This document shows, piece after piece, positions 52,413-61,572 of a stretch of DNA of 64,000 nucleotides. Made by a program: the position numbers and the translations under genes. This DNA comes from an uncultured Porphyromonas sp. (GTDB taxonomy: Bacteria > Bacteroidota > Bacteroidia > Bacteroidales > Porphyromonadaceae), in NCBI GenBank assembly GCA_900538385.1, contig UWSO01000002.1, forward strand, positions 36,754 through 100,753. The letters run 5' to 3'. The notes beneath the pieces were generated by a model. It was given only the letters and a program-made list of their open reading frames with translations, made no database searches and was not told the origin of the DNA. Position 1 is the stretch's first letter, and each line of letters opens with the position of its first letter.

Positions 52413-53552
52413 ATGGACTTTAGTAAGACCCCACAAGAGGAGCTATTCTTGCAGATGATCAGAGAGTTTGCAGAGAAAGAGGTCAAGCCTCTCGCTGCAG
52501 AGATCGATGAGCAGGAGCGCTTCCCCATTGAGACTGTTCAGAAGATGAGCAAGCTGGGCATCATGGGTATCCCCATTCCCAAGGAGTACGGAGGCGCAGG
52601 CTCTACCGTACAGATCTACACGATGGCTGTCGAGGAGCTCAGCCGTGTCTGTGCTACCACAGGCGTTGTCGTCTCTGCTCACACATCACTATGCTGTGAT
52701 CCTATCATGAGCTTTGGTACGGAAGAGCAGAAGCAGCACTATCTCCCTAAGCTAGCTTCAGGCGAGTGGATCGGTGCCTTTGGTCTCACGGAGCCCAATG
52801 CTGGTACAGACGCTTCTGCACAGCAGACCTTTGCTGTCGAGGAGGAGGAGTGCTACATACTCAATGGTAATAAGATCTTTATCACCAATGCTGAGTACGC
52901 TCACGTCTATATCATCTTTGCCATGACGGACAAGAGCAAGGGCAACAAGGGCATCTCCGCCTTTATCGTTGAGAAGGACGACCCCGGTTTTTCTGTCGGT
53001 AAGCATGAACTCAAGCTCGGTATCCGTGGCTCTGCTACGTGCGAGCTGATTATGGAGAACTGCCGCATTCCCAAGGATCGTCTACTAGGTAAGGTGGGCG
53101 GTGGCTTCAAGGTTGCTATGCACACCCTCGATGGCGGACGTATCGGTATCGCAGCTCAGGCACTCGGCATCGCTCGTGGTGCTATGGACGAAACTGTCAA
53201 GTACACCAAGGAGCGCAAGCAGTTTGGTCGCAGCATCGCTAAGTTCCAGAACACACAGTTCCAGCTAGCTGATCTGCAGACTCGTATCGACTGCGCTAGC
53301 CTGCTCGTACGTCGTGCAGCGTGGTGCAAGGACAATGGTCTCTCTTACAACCTAGAGGCAGCCGAGGCTAAGCTCTTCTGCGCTGAGACCGCTATGGATA
53401 TGACGACAAAGGCTGTACAGTTCCACGGTGGCTACGGCTACACCCGTGAGTATCCTGTAGAGCGCATGATGCGTGATGCTAAGATTACCGAGATCTACGA
53501 GGGTACCAGCGAGGTACAGCGTATGGTTATCGCAGCGCACCTACTCAAGTAA
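52413..53552 (+). CDS. bcd: Butyryl-CoA dehydrogenase (short-chain acyl-CoA dehydrogenase)
   Basis: FAD-dependent enzyme of 379 residues reducing crotonyl-CoA to butyryl-CoA. N-terminal helical domain, middle domain with FGLTEPNAGTDA, and C-terminal domain with FGRSIAKFQNTQF, HGGYGYTREYPVERMMRDAK. The catalytic glutamate is in IYEGTSEVQR near the end. Followed at 27 bp by etfB, so an electron-bifurcating Bcd-Etf complex is possible as in clostridia; this is inferred from context. Confidence 0.94.
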   Translation: MDFSKTPQEELFLQMIREFAEKEVKPLAAEIDEQERFPIETVQKMSKLGIMGIPIPKEYGGAGSTVQIYTMAVEELSRVCATTGVVVSAHTSLCCDPIMSFGTEEQKQHYLPKLASGEWIGAFGLTEPNAGTDASAQQTFAVEEEECYILNGNKIFITNAEYAHVYIIFAMTDKSKGNKGISAFIVEKDDPGFSVGKHELKLGIRGSATCELIMENCRIPKDRLLGKVGGGFKVAMHTLDGGRIGIAAQALGIARGAMDETVKYTKERKQFGRSIAKFQNTQFQLADLQTRIDCASLLVRRAAWCKDNGLSYNLEAAEAKLFCAETAMDMTTKAVQFHGGYGYTREYPVERMMRDAKITEIYEGTSEVQRMVIAAHLLK

Positions 53553-53579
53553 TGACCCCTTAGGACACTTATTAGACAT

Positions 53580-54365
53580 ATGAAGATTATAGTATGTATC
53601 AAGCAGGTACCCGATACCACTGAGATCAAGCTCGACCCCGTCAAGGGCACTCTGATCCGTGATGGCGTACCCAGCATTATGAACCCCGACGATAAGGGGG
53701 CACTCGAGCAGGCTCTGCTCCTCAAGGATCAGTATGGCGCTGAGGTCAGCGTGATCACTATGGGACCTCCCCAGGCTACCGCTATCATCCGTGAGGCATT
53801 TGCTATGGGTTGTGACAAGGGCTACCTCATTTCAGATCGTCGCTTCGGAGGTGCCGATACCCTCGCCACCAGCTATACCATCTCTCATGCACTCAAGACG
53901 CTTGACTACGATATCATCCTCGCAGGACGTCAGGCTATCGATGGAGATACAGCACAGGTAGGTCCTCAGATCGCTGAGCAGCTAGACCTGCCTCAGATCA
54001 CCTACGTAGAGCATGTAGACTATGATGGTAAGAAGACACTGACCGTCATGCGCAATGTCGAGGAGGGACACGAGACCCTAGAGGTCGAGACTCCCTGTAT
54101 GCTCACCTTCCTAGCATCTGCTTACGAGCCTCGCTATATGAATGTCAGCAATATCATGACCGCCTTCGACAAGGAGATCACCACGCTGACGGCTGACAGC
54201 TTCCCCGTCGAGGAGGAGCGTCTAGGACTCAAGGGCTCTCCCACGCGTGTCAAGAAGTCCTTTACCAAGGGTGCCAAGGCTATGGGCACACTCTATGAGG
54301 AGCTGACACCTGAGGAGGCTGCTGATTTGATTATCGAGAAACTTAAAGAGAAATTCATCATCTGA
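53580..54365 (+). CDS. etfB: Electron transfer flavoprotein, beta subunit
   Basis: ETF small subunit, 261 residues, cytosolic. It starts MKIIVCIKQVPDT, typical of the family, with ILAGRQAIDGDTAQVGPQ binding nucleotide and a basic C-terminal part (SPTRVKKSF). It pairs with EtfA, whose gene begins 1 bp after its stop, and passes electrons to Bcd. Bifurcating and ordinary ETFs cannot be told apart safely here. Confidence 0.95.
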   Translation: MKIIVCIKQVPDTTEIKLDPVKGTLIRDGVPSIMNPDDKGALEQALLLKDQYGAEVSVITMGPPQATAIIREAFAMGCDKGYLISDRRFGGADTLATSYTISHALKTLDYDIILAGRQAIDGDTAQVGPQIAEQLDLPQITYVEHVDYDGKKTLTVMRNVEEGHETLEVETPCMLTFLASAYEPRYMNVSNIMTAFDKEITTLTADSFPVEEERLGLKGSPTRVKKSFTKGAKAMGTLYEELTPEEAADLIIEKLKEKFII

Positions 54366-54366
54366 T

Positions 54367-55377
54367 ATGGATAAGACACAGTATAAAGGAATTCTAGTCT
54401 TCGCTGAGCAACGCGAGGGCGTCATCCAGAATGTAGCCTTTGAGCTCATCGGCAAGGCACGTGAGCTAGCCGATCAGATCAACGAGCAGGTCACCGCCAT
54501 CCTATGTGGTTATCAGGTCAAGGGGCTAGCTGACCAGCTCATCCATGCAGGTGCTGATCGTGTACTAGTCGTCGATGACCCCAATCTCAAAGATTATCTC
54601 ACCGAGCAGTACGCACAGGCTGTCTATCACCTCATCACCGTCTACAAGCCTGAGATCGTCCTCTTTGGTGCTACCACCATCGGGCGTGACCTAGCTCCAC
54701 GTCTCTCTGCTCGTCTACGCACAGGTCTCACGGCAGACTGTACGTCACTTGAGATCGGTGAGGATCGCAACCTCATGATGACTCGTCCCGCCTTCGGTGG
54801 TAACCTTATGGCGACCATCGTCTGCGATCAGAATAGACCTCAGATGTCTACCGTACGCCCAGGCGTGATGCGTCGCAAGGCCGACGATAAGACACGCACC
54901 GGCGAGGTCGAGGAGGTCAAGGTGCCCTTTGACGAGCGTCGCTTTAAGGTACGCCTCGTCAGCAAGAAGCACGAGACCAAGAACATGGTTGACATCACCG
55001 AGGCTAGCGTACTTGTATCTGGCGGACGTGGTGTAGGTACAGACGGTGGCTTTGACAAGCTCAAGGCTCTAGCTCAGACCATCAAGGCTGAGGTATCCTC
55101 CTCACGTGCTATGGTCGATGCTGGTATCATCGGGCATGAGAGACAGGTCGGACAGACCGGCAAGACCGTACGTCCTGACATCTACTTCGCATGCGGTATC
55201 TCAGGAGCCATCCAGCACCTCGCTGGTATGGAGGAGTCAGAGTATATCATTGCCATCAACAAGGACAAGTTTGCTCCCATCTTCCAGGTAGCCGACCTCG
55301 GTATCGTAGGTGACCTGCACAAGGTACTTCCCGTCCTCACGGAGCGTCTCAAGACGCTTCAAGCTAATAAGAAGTAA
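54367..55377 (+). CDS. etfA: Electron transfer flavoprotein, alpha subunit
   Basis: ETF large subunit, 336 residues. The C-terminal FAD-binding domain shows LVSGGRGVGTDGGFDKL (about 216-232), GQTGKTVRPDIYFACGISGA and INKDKFAPIFQVADLGIVGD. N-terminal part has the usual alpha/beta fold. It partners EtfB and the acyl-CoA dehydrogenase upstream. Confidence 0.95.
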   Translation: MDKTQYKGILVFAEQREGVIQNVAFELIGKARELADQINEQVTAILCGYQVKGLADQLIHAGADRVLVVDDPNLKDYLTEQYAQAVYHLITVYKPEIVLFGATTIGRDLAPRLSARLRTGLTADCTSLEIGEDRNLMMTRPAFGGNLMATIVCDQNRPQMSTVRPGVMRRKADDKTRTGEVEEVKVPFDERRFKVRLVSKKHETKNMVDITEASVLVSGGRGVGTDGGFDKLKALAQTIKAEVSSSRAMVDAGIIGHERQVGQTGKTVRPDIYFACGISGAIQHLAGMEESEYIIAINKDKFAPIFQVADLGIVGDLHKVLPVLTERLKTLQANKK

Positions 55378-55392
55378 ACACTCCACACTGTC

Positions 55393-56172
55393 ATGACAGA
55401 CTTCCAGACCATACATTATAGTGTCAGTGCCAATGGGCAGATCGGTACCCTAACGATCGATCGCCCCGAAGCACTCAACGCACTCTCTACGCGAGTACTC
55501 AGTGAGCTAGAGGTCATCATCGACCAGATAGCTCAGGAGCGCACCCTGCGCGTCCTCGTCATCACAGGAGCCGGACGCTCCTTCATTGCGGGGGCTGACA
55601 TAGCCGAGATGGCAGAGCTAACGCCCCAGGAGGCACTCGCCTTCGGTGAGCGTGGTGCTCGTGTCTTTCGCAAGGTAGAGTTGCTCTACTGCCCCGTCAT
55701 AGCCGCGGTCAACGGCTTTGCACTCGGTGGTGGCTGCGAGCTATCTCTAGCGTGCGACCTACGCATCGCCAGTGACAAGGCTAAGTTTGGTCAGCCCGAA
55801 GTCGGTCTAGGCATCCCCCCAGGCTTCAGTGGCACACAGCGTCTACCCCGTCTCATCGGGGCAGGCGCCGCCAAGGAGCTCATCTACACTGCACGTGTCA
55901 TCAAGGCAGACGAGGCACTCACTCTAGGACTGGTCAACCGTGTCGTAGAGCCTGACGCACTCATGCCCACCGTGACCGAGCTGGCTGAGGAGATAGCAAG
56001 CAAGTCGCCACATGCCGTAGCGATCTCTAAGCGAGCTATCAATAGGGGGCTGCAGAGTGATATAGATACAGGCATTGCCATTGAGAACGATCTCTTTAGC
56101 AACGCCTTCGCACATCCCGAGCAGCGCGAGGGTATGTCCGCTTTCCTAGAGAAGCGCAAACCACAATTCTAA
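55393..56172 (+). CDS. crt: Enoyl-CoA hydratase / crotonase
   Basis: Crotonase-fold enzyme of 259 residues interconverting 3-hydroxybutyryl-CoA and crotonyl-CoA. Oxyanion-hole segments are AGADIAEM and NGFALGGGCELS, and the two catalytic glutamates lie in GGGCELSLACD and FGQPEVGLG. It lies 15 bp after etfA, and a terminator follows before hbd. Confidence 0.93.
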   Translation: MTDFQTIHYSVSANGQIGTLTIDRPEALNALSTRVLSELEVIIDQIAQERTLRVLVITGAGRSFIAGADIAEMAELTPQEALAFGERGARVFRKVELLYCPVIAAVNGFALGGGCELSLACDLRIASDKAKFGQPEVGLGIPPGFSGTQRLPRLIGAGAAKELIYTARVIKADEALTLGLVNRVVEPDALMPTVTELAEEIASKSPHAVAISKRAINRGLQSDIDTGIAIENDLFSNAFAHPEQREGMSAFLEKRKPQF

Positions 56173-56179
56173 AACTTAC

Positions 56180-56216
56180 TAGAGCGTGTCGCACTCCTGT
56201 GGCACGCTCTATTTTT
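56180..56216 (+). terminator. Terminator-like hairpin between crt and hbd
   Basis: A 14-bp stem with two G-U pairs (56180-56193 with 56198-56211), a CTCC loop, and TTTTT right after it. It is a good rho-independent terminator inside the cluster, only 13 bp before the hbd ATG. Confidence 0.82.
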
Positions 56217-56229
56217 AACCAATAACTCT

Positions 56230-57078
56230 ATGAATATAGTCGTATTAGGCAATGGCACCATGGGTGCAGGCATCGTGCAGACGATGGCGCAGAAGGGTCT
56301 CGCCGTCACGATGAAAGGACGTAGCAACGAGTCACTAGACCGTGCTATGCAACGTATGAACAAAGGGCTTACCCGTCTCGTTGAGAAGGGCAAGATGACC
56401 GCCGAGGACGCTGACCAGATCATCGGACGTATCACCGTCACGACTGACTACGCCGACATCGCTCAGGCTGATCTAGTCATCGAGGCTATCTCTGAGGAGA
56501 TGGAGGTCAAGAAGGAGATACTTCGCGAGATCGATGGTCTCGTACAGCCCTCAGCAATCTTTGCTACAAACACCTCTTCGCTTAGCATCACCGAGCTAGC
56601 CAGCGTCACCAAGCGTCCTGAGCAGGTCATCGGTATGCACTTCTTCAATCCCGTACCTGTCATGAAGCTCGTCGAGGTCATCAGTGGTCAGTGCACCTCT
56701 GAGGAGACACTCCAGACGACCCTCACGCTCTGTGAGCAACTCGGCAAGACAGCCGTCAGAGTGAGCGAGGCTCCAGGCTTTGTAGTCAATCGTATCCTCA
56801 TCCCGATGATCAACGAGGCTATCGGTGAGTATGCCGATGGCGTTGCCACCGTCGAGGAGATCGATACCGCTATGCAGCTCGGTGCTAATCACCCCATGGG
56901 ACCGCTCGCACTGGGCGACTTCATCGGTCTAGACGTCTGCCTAGCCATCATGGAGGTGCTCAACAACGAGTACGCCGATCCTAAGTACCGTCCACATCCC
57001 TTGCTCCGCAAGATGGTACGTGCCGGACAGCTCGGCCGCAAGAGTGGCAAGGGCTTCTACGACTACTCTAAGAAGTAG
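56230..57078 (+). CDS. hbd: 3-hydroxybutyryl-CoA dehydrogenase
   Basis: NAD(P)-dependent 3-hydroxyacyl-CoA dehydrogenase of 282 residues. Rossmann motif VVLGNGTMGAGIVQT at the N-terminus, then the catalytic region MHFFNPVPVMKLVEV, and the C-terminal helical domain with ANHPMGPLALGDFIGLDVC. With Crt it connects acetoacetyl-CoA or 3-hydroxybutyryl-CoA to crotonyl-CoA. No thiolase gene is in the window. The upstream terminator suggests reduced or separate expression. Confidence 0.95.
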   Translation: MNIVVLGNGTMGAGIVQTMAQKGLAVTMKGRSNESLDRAMQRMNKGLTRLVEKGKMTAEDADQIIGRITVTTDYADIAQADLVIEAISEEMEVKKEILREIDGLVQPSAIFATNTSSLSITELASVTKRPEQVIGMHFFNPVPVMKLVEVISGQCTSEETLQTTLTLCEQLGKTAVRVSEAPGFVVNRILIPMINEAIGEYADGVATVEEIDTAMQLGANHPMGPLALGDFIGLDVCLAIMEVLNNEYADPKYRPHPLLRKMVRAGQLGRKSGKGFYDYSKK

Positions 57079-57171
57079 TCAGTACCCCCTAGTGGGCGCT
57101 CTACTGCATCAAGCCCAAAGCTAAAGACCTTAAGTCACAAGAGGCGGCTAAGCGGTACGCCCTCTCATAAG

Positions 57172-57361
57172 AATAGCCACGTGGAAAATCTCAAATTTCC
57201 ACGTGGCTATTTTTTATTTTCCACGTGGGCGTGATTCATTTCTTCCGAAGTTTCATTTGATTCCTCCGAAGTTTTATTTGATTTCTCCGAGGAATTTTTT
57301 CTTTCCTACGTGGGAAATGAAAATTCCCCACGTGGAGATTTTGGAATATCCACGTGGAAAT
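57172..57361 (+). repeat. CACGTG/21-bp-triplet element, copy E, with terminator hairpin
   Basis: Best preserved copy. The left hairpin is a perfect 16-bp stem (AATAGCCACGTGGAAA at 57172-57187, an 8-nt loop, and its complement), followed by a run of T, and would terminate transcription after hbd. TCCGAAG-type units start at 57243, 57264 and 57285, 21 bp apart. The right side has CCTACGTGGG and a second hairpin between CCACGTGGA and TCCACGTGG ending near 57358. Confidence 0.9.
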
Positions 57362-57504
57362 CACTTTTCCCCGACACGGCGCCGCCTCGATATGTAATAG
57401 GCTCTAAATTATTGTAGCGACGTACATTCCACCCACTAATGCAATTTCCAACGGTGGAAACATTCTGGAGGACGTGACGTAACAACCATTGCACGAAATA
57501 GTCG

Positions 57505-57512
57505 TACCTTCG
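57505..57512 (+). promoter_or_regulatory. Possible -7 box of the glucan phosphorylase gene
   Basis: TACCTTCG, seven of eight conserved or free positions of TAnnTTTG, 39 bp before the ATG. No good -33 box at the normal distance. The rest of 57362-57551 shows a TTCCACC/GGTGGAA inverted repeat and nothing else recognisable. Confidence 0.35.
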
Positions 57513-57551
57513 CAGTGTCTTTAGGTAGACAGATCTATAGAATAGACGCAA

Positions 57552-60125
57552 ATGATACCACAATACAAGAGTAATCCACCGCAGTGGACAGAGATATACA
57601 GCCAGTCTAACCTTCCCGCAGAGCTACAATCGCTCAAGGACCTGACGATGAACTTATGGTGGTCTTGGCAACCACGCGCTATACGACTCTTTCAGTCTAT
57701 CGACCCCGAGCTGTGGGCGCAAACCGATGGCAATCCTCGCTGGATGCTTCACCTCCTAGGTGCTGAGCGTATAGCGGAGCTTTGCCAGGATCACGACTTC
57801 CTCGAAGAGGTGCAGGCGCTGTACGATGAGCTGCAGGCCTATCTGCAGGAGCGTCCCGATGAGACGCGCCCCTCGGTCGCTTACTTCTGCATGGAGTACG
57901 GCATTAGCAATACGCTACACATCTACTCGGGTGGTCTAGGCATCCTCGCGGGTGACTATGTCAAGGAGGCGAGCGATAGCAACGTCCGGCTCACCGCCGT
58001 GGGGCTTCTCTACCGCTACGGCTACTTCACGCAGAGTCTCGATCCGAGTGGTAATCAGGTGGCGCACTATGTGCCGCAAAACTTTCACAACCTACCCCTC
58101 GAGCCAGTACTCAACGAGCATGGCGAGCGACTGACGCTACAACTAGAGATGGCTTCACTGCCGGTCGTTTGTCAGGTGTGGCGCGTGCCAGTAGGGCGTG
58201 TGTCGCTCTATCTGCTGGATACCGATGTGCCTGAGAATGGGGATCTAGCGAAAAGCATCACCCATAGCCTCTATGGTGGCGACTGGGAGAATCGACTCCG
58301 TCAGGAGTACCTCCTAGGTATCGGTGGTACGATGCTGCTCAAGCAGCTCGGCATCACGTGCGATGTGTACCACATGAACGAGGGGCATGCGGCCTTTATG
58401 AATGTGGAGCGACTGGTCAATCTGGTGGAGGATAGGGGCTTGCCCTTTGATGTAGCACTGGAGGTGGTACGCGCCTCTTCGCTCTATACGGTGCATACGC
58501 CTGTGCCAGCAGGGCATGACTACTTTGAGGATGCCTTGATCGATCGTTACTTCACCCCCTTCTACAGTCGTCTGGGTATCTCTCGTGATGAGTTTATCCA
58601 GCTGGGCAAGGATAGCCACGGGAGCGGCGGTAAGTTCTCCATGAGCGTCTTGGCACTACATACTTCACAGGAGACCAATGGCGTGAGTAAGCTACACGGC
58701 GATGTGTCGAAGCGTATGTTTGCCCCAGTCTGGGAGGGCTTCTTCCCTGAGGAGAGCCATGTCACTTATGTGACCAATGGGGTGCATCTGCCTACCTGGG
58801 CAGCGCCTGAGTGGCAGCAGTTCTTCGTCCGTCACTTCGGTGCGGACTACCTGAGCCATCAGTCTCAAGAGGAGATGTGGGCTAAGATCGTGAGCGTGCC
58901 GAGCGAGGAGATACGTCAGATACGCCAGCGACTCAAGATACGACTGATACAGCACATACAGCACACGATCATAGAGACCCACGGACAGATAGGGCTCCCG
59001 CCACAGCTCGCTACGGCAACACTCGACGAGCTACAGGAGCGTGCCCTCTACATAGGCTTCTCACGACGCTTCGCTACTTACAAGCGTGCTCACCTGCTCT
59101 TTGAGGATCTAGAGGCTTTGGCAAAGATTCTAGACAACGAAGAGCGTCCCGTTCGCTTTATCTTTGCGGGCAAGGCGCACCCGGCTGATGGGGGTGGGCA
59201 GGCGCTCATCAAGCGAATCATAGAGGTGAGTCGTATGCCGCAGTTTGTTGGTAAGATCATCTTCCTGCCCGACTACGATATAGAGCTTGCCAAGACGCTT
59301 ATCCCTGGCGTCGATGTATGGCTCAACAACCCGACACGTCTTATGGAGGCGTCTGGTACTTCTGGCGAAAAGGCTGAGATGAACGGAGTCCTCAACCTCT
59401 CCGTGCTGGACGGCTGGTGGTACGAAGGGTACAAGGAGGGTGCCGGATGGGCGCTCTCAGCAGAGCGCACCTACACCGATCAGCATCTGCAGGATCAGCT
59501 CGATGCGATGACGATCTACCACCTCATAGAGCAGGAGATCGTACCCGTCTACTATGCCGACATGCCAGCCGGCTGCTCGGATCGCTGGGTAGACTATATC
59601 AAGCGCTCGATGCTCTACATAGCGCCACACTTTACGATGCGCCGCATGCTGGATGACTACTACGAGCGTCTCTACAATAAGCTAGCTGTACGCTCCGAAC
59701 TCCTAGAGCATCAGGGCTACCAGCAGGCTCGTGATATAGTGGCTTGGAAGCAACAGGTCGCTGCCACGTGGGATACGATCACTGTGCAGGAGGCGACCTT
59801 CGAGGGGGTCATGCGAGAGCCAAATTACGACGGCCAGCGCAGTGATCCGACCTTTAGGGTGACGATCGATGCGGGTCATGTCGATGCTGATATCGTTGCC
59901 GAGCTGATTGTCACGACGCGGGACGAACGTACGGGCGAGGTGCAGTATGTGGGCAAGGATCTCTTCCACGAGGTGATGCCACGCATGGGGACGATCCGCA
60001 CCTATGAGCTGACGGTGCCATCGGCTCGGCCTGGCAAGTATCAGATAGCGGTGCGTCTGCGTCCCTATCTGCTGGAGCTGCCTCATCTGATGGACTTCGC
60101 TTACGTTCGCTGGATCTCTTTCTGA
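57552..60125 (+). CDS. Alpha-glucan (glycogen) phosphorylase
   Basis: PLP-dependent phosphorylase of 857 residues that releases glucose 1-phosphate from glycogen or maltodextrin. It is of the type with an N-terminal DUF3417 domain (about 10-120, LWWSWQPRAIRLF). The GT-B core follows with FCMEYGISNTLHIYSGGLGILAGDY, HMNEGHAAF, and the PLP-lysine region SGEKAEMNGVLNLSVLDG. A C-terminal beta domain (from about 750) follows. It is monocistronic after the lysine cluster. No other glycogen genes are near. Confidence 0.93.
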   Translation: MIPQYKSNPPQWTEIYSQSNLPAELQSLKDLTMNLWWSWQPRAIRLFQSIDPELWAQTDGNPRWMLHLLGAERIAELCQDHDFLEEVQALYDELQAYLQERPDETRPSVAYFCMEYGISNTLHIYSGGLGILAGDYVKEASDSNVRLTAVGLLYRYGYFTQSLDPSGNQVAHYVPQNFHNLPLEPVLNEHGERLTLQLEMASLPVVCQVWRVPVGRVSLYLLDTDVPENGDLAKSITHSLYGGDWENRLRQEYLLGIGGTMLLKQLGITCDVYHMNEGHAAFMNVERLVNLVEDRGLPFDVALEVVRASSLYTVHTPVPAGHDYFEDALIDRYFTPFYSRLGISRDEFIQLGKDSHGSGGKFSMSVLALHTSQETNGVSKLHGDVSKRMFAPVWEGFFPEESHVTYVTNGVHLPTWAAPEWQQFFVRHFGADYLSHQSQEEMWAKIVSVPSEEIRQIRQRLKIRLIQHIQHTIIETHGQIGLPPQLATATLDELQERALYIGFSRRFATYKRAHLLFEDLEALAKILDNEERPVRFIFAGKAHPADGGGQALIKRIIEVSRMPQFVGKIIFLPDYDIELAKTLIPGVDVWLNNPTRLMEASGTSGEKAEMNGVLNLSVLDGWWYEGYKEGAGWALSAERTYTDQHLQDQLDAMTIYHLIEQEIVPVYYADMPAGCSDRWVDYIKRSMLYIAPHFTMRRMLDDYYERLYNKLAVRSELLEHQGYQQARDIVAWKQQVAATWDTITVQEATFEGVMREPNYDGQRSDPTFRVTIDAGHVDADIVAELIVTTRDERTGEVQYVGKDLFHEVMPRMGTIRTYELTVPSARPGKYQIAVRLRPYLLELPHLMDFAYVRWISF

Positions 60126-60178
60126 GTGATGGCCATTGGCTGATGGCTAAAAGTATCGGAGGTGTCAGAGTGGTCGGA

Positions 60179-60213
60179 CCTCTAATCTCTAACTTCTAAT
60201 TTCTAACCTCTAA
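60179..60213 (-). repeat. Heptamer array, copy 6 (five units)
   Basis: On the minus strand TTAGAGG, TTAGAAA, TTAGAAG, TTAGAGA, TTAGAGG in perfect 7-bp phase, with TCGGACC beside it as in copy 1. It lies between two convergent genes and overlaps the final codons and stop of the helicase gene. Confidence 0.85.
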
Positions 60214-61564
60214 CTTCCGAGAGGATCTTTCGGTAGAACTGTAGTACCGAAGGAGCGGTGCGTAGGTTGTACGGCTTGAGCGGCTGTGTGAGCGTCAAGC
60301 CCTCGAGCGTGCGACAGCGACTGAGTGCGACGTACCCTTGTCCTGGGGCGAAGAAACGACTCGGGTCTACTACGATCTGGTCGCACGTTTGCCCCTGCGC
60401 CTTGTGTACCGTGATGGAGTAAGCGATGATGAGTGGCAGCTGCGTGTAGGAGCCGGTCTGTCGCTCGACGATCTCCCCCTTCTCCTCGTCGTAGTCGTAG
60501 TCCACCTGTGACCAGGTGTGTGGTGTGACGATGATGGTCTCGCCATTGGGCGTCTCTACCTTGGCATAAGGCTCCGTGATGTCACCGATAGTCCCACCGA
60601 CGAGCTTCGTGATGACACCCGTCGTACCGTTGACCCACTCTCCGTCGGGGTGGTTGCTCACGAGCATCACCTGAGTACCTACCTTGAGCGAAATTTCTTC
60701 GGGGACAGGGAGCGCTGAGGCGGGAATATTGCCCTTAAGTTTACCTCGGAAGGTTACCTCTTTGGCATCAAGCTGTGCGCAGCGAGACTGGTTGTACGCC
60801 TCTACATTGGCTCTGTGAGAGAAGAGTAGCACCGCATGCTGGTCGCTCTGGAGTAGCTCCTCCTGCCATTGCGGGGAGACGCGGCTGTTGAGCAGTGAGA
60901 CCGTCTCCTCGCTGACACGTCCTAGACGGATCTCCTCAAGTGCAGAGACGAAGTGCTGATCGCTCTGGCGATACATGCGACGTAGGACTATGGAGATGGG
61001 TGCCAGTGCAGCGTAGGCGTGCGCCTCGAAGAAGTAAAAGCCGTCACTCTCAGGATAAGCGCGCTGCATCTCCTCCTGGTCGGAGGCTGTCGTGACAGGC
61101 GGTAGCTGGAAAGGGTCGCCCACCATAAGGAGTTGCACACCCCCAAAGGGCACCTTGCTATGTCTCACACTGCGCAGGATACGATCCATGGCGTCGAGCA
61201 GGTCGCATCGCACCATCGATATCTCGTCGATGATGATCAGGTCGAGCTGACGGATGAGCTCCCGCTTGTCCTTGCGGTAGCGGCGTGTGATGGCGGAGGT
61301 ATGGTTGGGATCTGTCAGCGGTGCTAGTGGTAGCCGGAAGAAGCTGTGGATCGTCTGGCCATGAATGTTGAGCGCAGCGAGTCCCGTCGGAGCCAGCTTG
61401 ACAAACTTCTTATGAGTCACCTCGCAGTAGTGCTGCAGGAAGTAGGACTTGCCGGTTCCCGCACTACCCGTCAGGAAGAGACTCATAGAGGTTTGCTCGA
61501 GGCACTGCAGGGCAGACATCTGCTCCGCATTGTTCTGATCGAAAGCTTCTGGGATAACGAGCAT
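60203..61564 (-). CDS. PIF1/RecD-like superfamily 1B helicase
   Basis: ATP-dependent DNA helicase of about 453 residues. Walker A GSAGTGKSYF near residue 38, Walker B IIIDEISMV, GDPFQLPP, and the C-terminal motif TVHKAQGQTCDQ with YVALSRCRTLEGL are the standard SF1B motifs. The ATG at 61564 is used; a TTG at 61681 would overlap queC by over 100 bp. The last codons (Val-Arg-Gly-stop) are provided by the heptamer array. It starts 8 bp after queC, cotranscribed with it. Confidence 0.92.
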   Translation of the reverse strand: MLVIPEAFDQNNAEQMSALQCLEQTSMSLFLTGSAGTGKSYFLQHYCEVTHKKFVKLAPTGLAALNIHGQTIHSFFRLPLAPLTDPNHTSAITRRYRKDKRELIRQLDLIIIDEISMVRCDLLDAMDRILRSVRHSKVPFGGVQLLMVGDPFQLPPVTTASDQEEMQRAYPESDGFYFFEAHAYAALAPISIVLRRMYRQSDQHFVSALEEIRLGRVSEETVSLLNSRVSPQWQEELLQSDQHAVLLFSHRANVEAYNQSRCAQLDAKEVTFRGKLKGNIPASALPVPEEISLKVGTQVMLVSNHPDGEWVNGTTGVITKLVGGTIGDITEPYAKVETPNGETIIVTPHTWSQVDYDYDEEKGEIVERQTGSYTQLPLIIAYSITVHKAQGQTCDQIVVDPSRFFAPGQGYVALSRCRTLEGLTLTQPLKPYNLRTAPSVLQFYRKILSEVRG

Positions 61565-61572
61565 ACCGCCAC

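Noticed and set aside
57203..57397. A 64-codon ORF over element copy E
   Set aside because: It lies wholly in the repeat element downstream of a terminator hairpin; not credible as a gene.
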